Assembly: GCA_937973555.1 (NCBI GenBank)
Contig: CALJKL010000111.1
Location: forward strand, 1-6,477
DNA from: an uncultured Flavobacteriales bacterium
GTDB lineage: Bacteria > Bacteroidota > Bacteroidia > Flavobacteriales > Weeksellaceae
DNA: 6,477 nt
Direction: 5' to 3'
The notes beneath the pieces were generated by a model. That model was not told where the DNA came from. It made no database searches and saw only the letters and a program-made list of their open reading frames with translations. The stretch's first letter is position 1, and each line of letters begins with the position of its first letter. Made by a program: the position numbers and the translations under genes. Shown here piece by piece: positions 1 through 5,197 of the stretch.

Positions 1-1
1 G

Positions 2-34
2 ACACTCTTTCCCTACACGACGCTCTTCCGATCT
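2..34 (+). other. Illumina TruSeq read-1 adapter remnant
   Basis: These 33 bases match the 3' part of the Illumina TruSeq universal (read 1) adapter as I remember it, beginning ACACTCTTTCCC and ending GCTCTTCCGATCT, with no mismatch. It is not biological sequence. It marks the left edge as an untrimmed library end, so any gene running off that edge is artificially cut, and the assembly was not cleaned. Base 1 (G) differs from the T expected in the full-length adapter. Confidence 0.97.
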
Positions 35-90
35 ATTTAGTTTTCGAAAACACAAATCTCTATATTATTTTATAGAAATTACCTTTGCTT

Positions 91-119
91 AATCCTCTTT
101 TTGAAAGAGGATTTTTATT
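91..119 (+). terminator. Rho-independent terminator, plus-strand orientation
   Basis: A perfect 10-bp stem (AATCCTCTTT at 91-100 with AAAGAGGATT at 104-113) and a 3-nt loop are followed by a T-rich run (TTTTTATT, 112-119) on the plus strand. On the minus strand the hairpin comes directly after the TAA stop of the nucleosidase gene but is followed by AAGCAAAGG, with no U-tract. It is therefore best read as the terminator of a convergent plus-strand gene lost beyond the adapter, perhaps with weak bidirectional action. Two short open plus-strand frames end here, with TAG at 73-75 and TAA at 90-92. Either could be the tail of that gene, but neither fragment can be identified. Confidence 0.7.
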
Positions 120-687
120 GTAAAATACTATTCCTTAAAGCCTTAGCGGCTTTTTTCACTTCTTCTCGCCAATCGTCTACTGCATTGCCATCTGCTCCGT
201 CTGAAACATATTTAATACAAAGAAAAGGAGTCTGCTCTTCTTTGCAGACTTTTGCCAAAGCAAAGGCTTCCATTTCTATCACATTGTATTCATGATTTAG
301 ATGTTCCATTTCAAATTGATCTCCGCTTCCACAGATTCCTTGTGGTAAATGGTCTAGTTGAATTCCATATTCTAAAATAATTTCATCCGTAGAAAAAGGG
401 GTTTCAAATTTCTGAAAGCCCATTGCTGTTACTTCCATATCGCGCTGTATAAACTGATTACAGCATACCACTTCTCCTTTGTTGAAAGCAGTGCTTCCGG
501 CGGTTCCTAGATTGATTACCACATCCGGCTGATATAGATGGATGGCTTTGGTAAGGTTATAAGTAGCATTTACTTTTCCTACGCCTGTATACAAAGTTTT
601 AAATGCTGAAAATTCTTCTTGCGCCTCCATTTCCAAGGCGAATACAAAAAGAGGATTTTGATATTCTTTTCCGTTAATTTTTATCAT
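115..687 (-). CDS. MTA/SAH nucleosidase-like protein (phosphorylase superfamily)
   Basis: This 190-residue protein belongs to the PNP/UDP phosphorylase fold and most resembles 5'-methylthioadenosine/S-adenosylhomocysteine nucleosidase, which hydrolyses the N-glycosidic bond of MTA or SAH in the cytosol to release adenine. Visible motifs are ALEMEA (17-22, with Glu21 at the place of the E. coli MtnN general acid Glu12), TGVGKVNA (34-41), VVINLGTAGS (56-65), DMEVTAMGF (83-91), GSGDQF (120-125), VIEMEA (136-141, ribose-binding Glu140) and VSDGAD (161-166, with Asp163 matching catalytic Asp197). It is shorter than the roughly 230 residues of MtnN, mainly because only about 14 residues separate Glu21 from the GVGKV motif. 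ATG at 685-687 is preceded by AGGAAATAAATTAAA. A futalosine hydrolase or another nucleosidase of this superfamily is possible; exact substrate is not readable, so I give no symbol. Confidence 0.82.
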   Translation of the reverse strand: MIKINGKEYQNPLFVFALEMEAQEEFSAFKTLYTGVGKVNATYNLTKAIHLYQPDVVINLGTAGSTAFNKGEVVCCNQFIQRDMEVTAMGFQKFETPFSTDEIILEYGIQLDHLPQGICGSGDQFEMEHLNHEYNVIEMEAFALAKVCKEEQTPFLCIKYVSDGADGNAVDDWREEVKKAAKALRNSILQ

Positions 688-700
688 TTTAATTTATTTC

Positions 701-733
701 CTAAAAAAAGAAAAGGCTTATTGCTAAGCCTTT
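701..733 (-). terminator. Rho-independent terminator of fabG
   Basis: On the minus strand, 31 bases after the fabG stop, there is a perfect 9-bp stem (AAAGGCTTA with TAAGCCTTT, plus-strand arms 712-720 and 725-733) with a 4-nt loop, followed by TTCTTTTTTT. This is a textbook intrinsic terminator for fabG transcripts. It ends only 13 bases before the ATG of the next gene on the same strand, the nucleosidase. That gene must therefore depend on read-through or on a promoter upstream of or inside the hairpin. Confidence 0.88.
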
Positions 734-763
734 AATATATTTTATTGATTGATATTCAATGAA

Positions 764-1507
764 TTAAGTAAGCATTCCGCCATCTACGTTCAATACCTGA
801 CCAGTAATGTATGCTGACATTTCTGAACCGAAGAAAACACAAGCATTAGCTACGTCTTCCGGCTGACCTCCTCTCTTCAAAGGAATGCCTTCTCTCCATC
901 CTTCCACTGTTTTCTCATCCAATGCTGCCGTCATTTCGGTTTCGATAAAACCTGGAGCAATGGCGTTGCAACGGATATTTCTAGAACCCAATTCCAGCGC
1001 TACAGACTTGGTAAAACCAATAACCCCTGCTTTAGATGCAGCATAGTTGGCTTGTCCCGCATTTCCTTTTACTCCTACTACAGAAGTCATGTTGATAATA
1101 GAACCTGCTCTTGCCTTCATCATCGGCTTGATTACCGCTTTGGTAAGGTTAAACACAGAATCTAAATTTACCTTGATGATGGTGTCCCAGTCTTCCTTAG
1201 ACATTCTTAGCATTAAGTTGTCTCTTGTAATACCGGCATTGTTGATTAAAATATCGATTTGTCCAAATTCTGCCATTACATCGTCTACCAATTTTTGAGC
1301 CGCTTCATAGTCTGAGGCATCAGATTGGTATCCTTTAATCGTAGTCACAGAACTTAAAGACTTTTCTAATTCCTGTGCTTTTTCTACCGAACCAGCATAG
1401 GTAAAAGCCACTTTTGCGCCCTGGGCTGCAAAAACTTCTACAATTCCTTTTCCGATTCCTCTTGTTCCCCCGGTAATAAGGGCAACTTTTCCTTCCAATA
1501 GTTTCAT
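764..1507 (-). CDS. fabG: 3-oxoacyl-[acyl-carrier-protein] reductase FabG
   Basis: FabG is the NADPH-dependent short-chain dehydrogenase that reduces 3-oxoacyl-ACP to (R)-3-hydroxyacyl-ACP in type II fatty acid elongation, in the cytosol. The 247-residue length is normal for the family. The Rossmann cofactor loop TGGTRGIG lies at 12-19, an acidic Asp63 follows in QSDASD, and NNAG is at 89-92. The full SDR catalytic tetrad is visible: Asn114 (in VNLD), Ser142 (MTSVVG), Tyr155 and Lys159 (YAASK). APGFIETEM (184-192) and the C-terminal ITGQVLNVDGG (234-244) are typical of bacterial FabG. The ATG at 1505-1507 sits in an A/T-rich leader with no Shine-Dalgarno sequence, as is common in Bacteroidetes. 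It has its own candidate promoter and terminator, so it is probably monocistronic. Other SDRs share the fold, but the overall match to FabG is strong. Confidence 0.95.
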   Translation of the reverse strand: MKLLEGKVALITGGTRGIGKGIVEVFAAQGAKVAFTYAGSVEKAQELEKSLSSVTTIKGYQSDASDYEAAQKLVDDVMAEFGQIDILINNAGITRDNLMLRMSKEDWDTIIKVNLDSVFNLTKAVIKPMMKARAGSIINMTSVVGVKGNAGQANYAASKAGVIGFTKSVALELGSRNIRCNAIAPGFIETEMTAALDEKTVEGWREGIPLKRGGQPEDVANACVFFGSEMSAYITGQVLNVDGGMLT

Positions 1508-1542
1508 ATAATTATTATTGTTTTATTCTCAATTTTTCACTG

Positions 1543-1550
1543 CAAATTTA
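1543..1550 (-). promoter_or_regulatory. Bacteroidetes-type -7 promoter box of fabG
   Basis: On the minus strand the sequence TAAATTTG fits the TAnnTTTG consensus recognised at -7 by the primary sigma factor of Bacteroidetes. It lies 35 bases upstream of the fabG ATG and just past the stop codon of the YdeI-like gene. A start site about 7 bases downstream would give a leader of roughly 28 nt. I see no convincing TTG at -33, so only one of the two elements is present. Confidence 0.5.
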
Positions 1551-1564
1551 GCAGAAATTATTTA

Positions 1565-2143
1565 TTAGTCGTTGAGACCTTTGCCTTGCATAATTTTCGG
1601 GATATATTTTTCTATTCTCGAAAATCTTGTAGCCTCTTGTTTGGCAGAAGAAAAATGCAACATATAGGCTCTTTGTCTGCCTGGTGTCAGCGCTTTGAAA
1701 GCTTTTTCGAAATCTGGATTTTCTTTAAAAACAGCCTCTAATTCTTCTGGAATTTTATATTCTTCAATTTTCTTAAATTCTATTTTGGCTCCAGATTTTT
1801 CCAATGCGATCATTTCTTGGATGTAGGCTTTCAATACAGTCTCCAAGTCTTTGATTTGTTGAATATTGGTGAATTTTGCCACTTTTGCAGACTGTGAGTT
1901 TTGTCCCTGAAATTCTAAAATATTTTTAGGGTCTTTCAACAAGGCACCTTTAAAAAACATCATGGTACAGAATTCTTTGAAACTTCCTAAAATAATGAGG
2001 TTTTTGGCTTCAAAAGAATAACAAGGCTGATACCATTTTACTTCTTCTGTAAGGCCACTCTCCAAAACAATAGAACGTAACTCGGCGAGTTCGTCCTTCC
2101 ATTTTTTGGATTTTGCGATGAGTTCGTCTACGGTAGGCTTCAA
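1565..2143 (-). CDS. YdeI/OmpD-associated family protein (DUF1801 domain)
   Basis: A 192-residue soluble protein with the two-part layout of the YdeI/OmpD-associated family. The N-terminal DUF1801-like domain (about 15-110) includes LTEEVKWYQPCYSF (31-44) and GSFKEFCTMMFFKGALLKDP (53-72). The C-terminal YdeI/OmpD-associated segment (about 130-185) begins IPEELEAVF and contains LTPGRQRAYMLHFSSAKQ (152-169). There is no signal peptide or membrane segment. Biochemical function is unknown; the family name comes from phenotypes of enterobacterial relatives and should not be read as a role here. No in-frame ATG exists at the N-terminus. The best start is TTG at 2141-2143, giving MKPTVDEL, which fits how family members begin; an in-frame stop lies 24 bases upstream. 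It follows rsmI by 11 nt and is probably co-transcribed with it. Confidence 0.85.
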   Translation of the reverse strand: MKPTVDELIAKSKKWKDELAELRSIVLESGLTEEVKWYQPCYSFEAKNLIILGSFKEFCTMMFFKGALLKDPKNILEFQGQNSQSAKVAKFTNIQQIKDLETVLKAYIQEMIALEKSGAKIEFKKIEEYKIPEELEAVFKENPDFEKAFKALTPGRQRAYMLHFSSAKQEATRFSRIEKYIPKIMQGKGLND

Positions 2144-2154
2144 TGTGTTGTGTT

Positions 2155-2829
2155 TTAAATTGAATTATTCACTACCAAAACAATTTCTCCCTTAAGGGTT
2201 TTGCTTTTGGAAAATGCAATCAGTTCATCTATCGTTCCGCGCTTTGTTTCTTCAAATTTTTTAGAAATTTCGCGACTTAAACTCACCTTTGTATGGTTTC
2301 CGAAAAATTCTTTAATCTGTTCCAAAGTGGTATTGATTTTATGAGGACTTTCGTACAAAACAATGGTCTTTTTTTCTTCTGCCAATTGTTTCAGTTTGGT
2401 TTGTCTGCCTTTTTTTTGAGGCAGAAATCCTGCAAAATAAAAATCGTGATTCGGCAATCCTGAAACCACCAAAGCGGGCACAAAGGCCGTAGCACCAGGA
2501 AGACAAATCATTTCTATTCCCTCATCTGTACAGGCTTTACCCAGTAAATAACCAGGATCCGAAATTCCTGGCGTCCCAGCATCGGTAATGATGGCGATAT
2601 TTTGCCCGGATTTCAAATCTGCAATTACTTTTTCCGTTGCAGTATGCTCGTTATGCAAATGATAAGACTTTAACGGTTTTGAAATTTCATAATGTTTGAG
2701 CAAAATACCAGAAGTACGGGTATCCTCACACAGGATATAATCCGCCTCTTTCAGCACCTTTATTGCTCTGAAAGTCATATCTTCTAAATTTCCAATTGGG
2801 GTTGGAACAAAATATAGGATTCCGCTCAT
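2155..2829 (-). CDS. rsmI: 16S rRNA (cytidine1402-2'-O)-methyltransferase RsmI
   Basis: RsmI transfers a methyl group from S-adenosylmethionine to the 2'-hydroxyl of C1402 in the ribosomal P site. The family (tetrapyrrole methylase fold, formerly YraL) is recognised by LYFVPTPIGNLEDMTFRAI (5-23), CEDTRTSG (34-41), the glycine-rich ITDAGTPGISDPG (81-93), LPGATAFVPALVVSGL (110-125), GFLPQKKGRQ (134-143), YESPHK (159-164) and the closing GEIVLVV (214-220). At 224 residues it holds the whole catalytic domain but lacks the C-terminal extension of the roughly 286-residue E. coli enzyme; short versions are usual in this group. The ATG is 4 nt after the stop of the Mur ligase gene and has no room for a separate promoter, so the two are translated from one message. 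Confidence 0.95.
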   Translation of the reverse strand: MSGILYFVPTPIGNLEDMTFRAIKVLKEADYILCEDTRTSGILLKHYEISKPLKSYHLHNEHTATEKVIADLKSGQNIAIITDAGTPGISDPGYLLGKACTDEGIEMICLPGATAFVPALVVSGLPNHDFYFAGFLPQKKGRQTKLKQLAEEKKTIVLYESPHKINTTLEQIKEFFGNHTKVSLSREISKKFEETKRGTIDELIAFSKSKTLKGEIVLVVNNSI

Positions 2830-2833
2830 TTAA

Positions 2834-4204
2834 TTATAATTTCTCATACAAGTCTTTGCAAAAATCTTCTAAACTAGGGTCTCTTGCGCCCATTAACAAT
2901 AAAACCGAATTTTCTGATAATGAAGGCCTTACTGCTTCTAAAAACGGATTTCTGTCTTCTACAAAAAAGGCTTTTTTGCCCTTGGCTTTGATGTCTTCTA
3001 TCAAATCATTGGCAGAAATATCTTTCACGGCTGTTCCTCCGGCATAGAAAATTTCACTCATCCAAATTTCATCCTGAGGACGAAGGGTATTGGAAATTTC
3101 TTCCACAAAATCCTGTCTTAAAAACCTTGTAGGTCCATATCCATGCGGCTGAAACCAAGCCACTACTTTATCTGCCAAAGGCTGACAGGCTTTAATGCTC
3201 GCTGCACATTTTGCGGGGTTGTGGGCATAATCATCTATCACCCAAATGCCATTCTTCTGACCTAAAATCTGGTGTCTTCTGTAGATGCCTTCATAGTGCT
3301 TCAAACTTTCGGCGCATGTTTTTAAATCTACCCCTATTTGATGTGCTACCGCCACGGCTGCCGTTGCATTTTCTACAGAGTGTTGCCCAATGGCATTCAT
3401 TTCGAAAACTTGTCCTTGGATTTCAAAACTTAAATGAAAGCCTTGTTGTTTGAAATTCAAAGCATTATATCCCGCTTCTTCATTTTCAAAGCCAAAATCA
3501 TTTTTAGTATTCGCCGACAAAGTCTTCGCTAATGTATTTGATTGATTTACAACAAATAAGCTATTGGTATTATTCTTAAAAGTGGTAAAAAGATCTATTA
3601 ATTCCTCTATTTCCTGATGATCTTTGTCTATGTTTAGCAAAAGACCTATTTCCGGTACATATTGAACTACAGAGCCATCGCTTTCATCTGCTTCTATAAT
3701 GAGCCAATCGCCTTTTCCTACTGCGGCGTTTCCTATTTTTCCTTGCTTGATGATAGAAGTTAAACCAGCTCCGGAAATAATACTAGGCTCTAATCCGACA
3801 TCCAACAAAATCTGAAACAACATGGCCGAAGTGGTAGATTTGCCTGAAGTCCCTGCCACTGCAACGGTCTTTTTGCTTTTGGCAATCATCGCCAACAATT
3901 GACTTCTTTTGATTATGGGAATCCCCAATTCTTTGGCTTTTTTTACTTCGTAAACGGTATCTTCTATCGCCGTTGAAACGACAATAAGATCAGTATCTTC
4001 GGTGATTCCGCTGCCATCCTGAGGAAAGCATTTTATGCCTTCTTTTTCTAGCTGTTCTTTAGTTTTATTGTATTCTCCCGGATGAAAATATCGGTCACTT
4101 CCGGAAACATTTTTCCCAATTCCCTGAAGGTATTGCGCAATGGCGCTCATGCCTACTCCGGCAACTCCAATGAAAAAAGGATTTTTAAAATCTGAAATAT
4201 TCAT
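2834..4204 (-). CDS. Mur ligase family protein, MurC/Mpl-like
   Basis: A 456-residue ATP-dependent amide ligase with three Mur domains. The N-terminal UDP-binding domain carries GVAGVGMS (13-20) and SGSD (34-37). The central ATPase has a P-loop GTSGKST (118-124), EADESD (171-176) and NIDKDH (191-196), followed by GQHSVENATAA (273-283). The C-terminal domain has GIYRRHQILG (306-315), DDYAHNP (324-330), FQPHGYGPTR (351-360) and MGARD (438-442). The family joins an amino acid or peptide to UDP-N-acetylmuramate in the cytosol. Motifs differ from housekeeping MurC, where GTHGKTTT, DDYAHHP and FQPHRYSRT are usual. This suggests the MurC-like paralogue often annotated as MurC, or a recycling ligase like Mpl, rather than the essential MurC. 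Substrate cannot be told from sequence, so I give no symbol. It heads the rsmI/YdeI gene cluster, with ATG at 4202-4204. Confidence 0.85.
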   Translation of the reverse strand: MNISDFKNPFFIGVAGVGMSAIAQYLQGIGKNVSGSDRYFHPGEYNKTKEQLEKEGIKCFPQDGSGITEDTDLIVVSTAIEDTVYEVKKAKELGIPIIKRSQLLAMIAKSKKTVAVAGTSGKSTTSAMLFQILLDVGLEPSIISGAGLTSIIKQGKIGNAAVGKGDWLIIEADESDGSVVQYVPEIGLLLNIDKDHQEIEELIDLFTTFKNNTNSLFVVNQSNTLAKTLSANTKNDFGFENEEAGYNALNFKQQGFHLSFEIQGQVFEMNAIGQHSVENATAAVAVAHQIGVDLKTCAESLKHYEGIYRRHQILGQKNGIWVIDDYAHNPAKCAASIKACQPLADKVVAWFQPHGYGPTRFLRQDFVEEISNTLRPQDEIWMSEIFYAGGTAVKDISANDLIEDIKAKGKKAFFVEDRNPFLEAVRPSLSENSVLLLMGARDPSLEDFCKDLYEKL

Positions 4205-4222
4205 TATTTGTTGGTTGGTTGA

Positions 4223-4280
4223 TAGTTGTTGGTTGTTGTTGGAATTCTTTTATTAACTGACAATCAGCAACTAACAACTA
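4223..4280. repeat. Intergenic imperfect inverted repeat, GTTGTTG-rich
   Basis: The 79-bp gap between the hypothetical protein gene and the Mur ligase contains two 16-base arms, TAGTTGTTGGTTGTTG (4223-4238) and CAGCAACTAACAACTA (4265-4280), that pair at 14 of 16 positions around a 26-base loop. More GTTG units flank the left arm (4209-4222). There is no U-tract after the hairpin on the minus strand, so it is not a standard intrinsic terminator. It resembles the degenerate CAACTAACAACTA-type repeats I recall from intergenic regions of Chryseobacterium relatives. It may be a REP-like element or an mRNA-processing hairpin. Confidence 0.55.
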
Positions 4281-4283
4281 ATT

Positions 4284-4601
4284 TTATAAAAATTTACTTT
4301 CTACTAAATTCCACAATCTTTGTGCATACTCATCTGCATCTTGCCAATTTCTTTCATAATAAACTTCACTGAGATATCCTTTGGCTTCTTCTAATGTTTT
4401 GAAGGAGTTTAATCTGTTTATGGTCTGATTAAGCTCCACCTGGCTTCCTCCAAAAAGAACTTTCGTAAAGGCTAATCTGTCATTGATATCCAATTTAAAA
4501 TCTTGAAACGGTTTTGCTTCCAAATAATCAGTCGGCACATTTGTTTTTACCAGACTTGGCTGATTTTTTAGCGGTTCTGTTATTTTTTCTTCTTCCAGCA
4601 C
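4284..4601 (-). CDS. Bacteroidetes hypothetical protein, C-terminal fragment
   Basis: The last 105 residues of a protein whose N-terminal part is missing because the flavobacterial DNA ends here. The fragment is hydrophilic: a Glu/Lys/Pro-rich stretch, then a conserved-looking end with FKLDINDRLAFTKVLFGGS, a helical segment NQTINRLNSFKTLEEAKGYL, and a finish around DEYAQRLWNLVESKF. This ending resembles an uncharacterised Bacteroidetes family in which a RLAF..LF...E.FN motif is followed by a C-terminal YAQRF..L...KF helix; no function is known to me. The GTG at 4599-4601 is only the first in-frame start-like codon and is not preceded by a ribosome binding site. The frame stays open upstream to 4703, giving residues such as KEHIKPHPIEKGSEAKV that may still belong to the protein up to the junction. 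Confidence 0.65.
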   Translation of the reverse strand: MLEEEKITEPLKNQPSLVKTNVPTDYLEAKPFQDFKLDINDRLAFTKVLFGGSQVELNQTINRLNSFKTLEEAKGYLSEVYYERNWQDADEYAQRLWNLVESKFL

Positions 4602-4665
4602 TTTAGCTTCGCTACCCTTTTCTATAGGATGTGGTTTTATATGTTCTTTAGCAATCCATCGAAGT
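4600..4665. other. Probable chimeric junction, flavobacterial to chlamydial DNA
   Basis: Left of this zone every gene is minus-strand and flavobacterial in family and in its lack of Shine-Dalgarno sequences. Right of it every gene is plus-strand and chlamydial in family, with a strong AAAGGAG ribosome binding site. Two coding frames overlap across the zone: the minus-strand hypothetical protein is open to 4703 and the plus-strand membrane protein is open from 4564. Only one can be real on each side, so the exact breakpoint cannot be fixed from sequence alone. I see no target-site duplication, tRNA, transposase or shared homology. An artefact joined at a library or assembly step is the likeliest explanation. 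Confidence 0.75.
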
Positions 4666-5049
4666 ATGGCAAAAGCTTTTTCCTTAATAGCTGCAAGCTT
4701 TTATCCAAAAGCAACCCCACACTTTTGGACTTTGTCTAGAACAGGGAAAATTTTCCTTTCTAATGCTCTTTCAGCTCTCTTAGCTACCTCTATTCGATTA
4801 CCTTATAAAGTACAGCCTATAAGCATCTCGGTGCTTTTTGTCCTTTCTAATTTTCTGTGCATGTTCTTGCTAGAAAAAATCGCTGTAAAAGAAATAGAGC
4901 CTAAAGTAAAAATCAAAAAAATTTCCCTTACTACCACTCTTTTATTCCAATTAGGAGGCACAGTTTTGCTCTATATTTTTTTTCGTTTCTCTCCTTTTTT
5001 TGCATCTTCTCCTCCTTTGTTTCTACATATTTTTCTGTCTAGAAAGTAA
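4666..5049 (+). CDS. Polytopic membrane protein, C-terminal fragment (chlamydial)
   Basis: An incomplete integral membrane protein whose start is lost at the junction; the ATG at 4666 has no ribosome binding site and is probably internal. The frame is open back to 4564, and the codons just upstream read as another hydrophobic stretch (FSIGCGFICSLAIHR). From the ATG, apolar segments lie at about 28-42 (IFLSNALSALLATSI), 52-69 (ISISVLFVLSNFLCMFLL) and 88-107 (TTTLLFQLGGTVLLYIFF), with a basic linker KEIEPKVKIKK between the last two. The pattern of closely spaced helices with a basic cytoplasmic loop would fit the tail of an MFS-type transporter, but I recognise no specific family, and it does not resemble the end of the chlamydial ATP/ADP translocases. 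Codon choice matches the sohB gene downstream, supporting a real gene. Confidence 0.6.
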   Translation: MAKAFSLIAASFYPKATPHFWTLSRTGKIFLSNALSALLATSIRLPYKVQPISISVLFVLSNFLCMFLLEKIAVKEIEPKVKIKKISLTTTLLFQLGGTVLLYIFFRFSPFFASSPPLFLHIFLSRK

Positions 5050-5184
5050 CCTTTTATCAAAAAAAAAAGAAAATTTCCCAGTAAGCCTCTTTGGGGGGAA
5101 AATGGTTTCTCTAGATCAAAATCATTTTTATGCTGTAACATGAAAGTAGTGGGAAGAGAAAGAGAGCAAGTAGCAATTTTCTAG

Positions 5185-5191
5185 AAAGGAG
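5185..5191 (+). promoter_or_regulatory. Strong Shine-Dalgarno site of sohB
   Basis: AAAGGAG ends 6 nt before the ATG at 5198, ideal spacing for pairing with the 16S rRNA tail, and it fixes the protease start. No gene in the flavobacterial part of the window has such a site, one of the clear differences between the two halves. Confidence 0.85.
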
Positions 5192-5197
5192 AAATTT

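Noticed and set aside
80..87. TACCTTTG on the plus strand, matching the Bacteroidetes -7 promoter consensus
   Set aside because: It would fire straight into the plus-strand terminator and then antisense into the nucleosidase gene, and no TTG lies at the -33 distance. A chance match is likelier.
4209..4242. Short GTTG repeats as part of a CRISPR array
   Set aside because: Units are only a few bases long, irregular and contiguous, with no unique spacers of constant length and no cas gene nearby.
4600..4703. Horizontal transfer or a mobile-element insertion at the change of composition
   Set aside because: No transposase, integrase, tRNA, terminal inverted repeat or target duplication is visible, both flanking genes are cut, and adapter sequence shows the assembly is not clean.
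5059..5074. Run of ten A plus further A's downstream of the membrane protein gene as a functional element
   Set aside because: A simple homopolymer in an intergenic stretch of A/T-rich DNA; no structure around it supports a role.
5074..5101. TTTCCC and GGGAAA arms after the chlamydial membrane protein gene as a terminator
   Set aside because: Only six pairs, a loop of about 16 bases and no T-run afterwards.
5129..5134. TATGCT as a -10 box for sohB
   Set aside because: No acceptable -35 element 16-18 bases upstream, and such hexamers are common in A/T-rich DNA.
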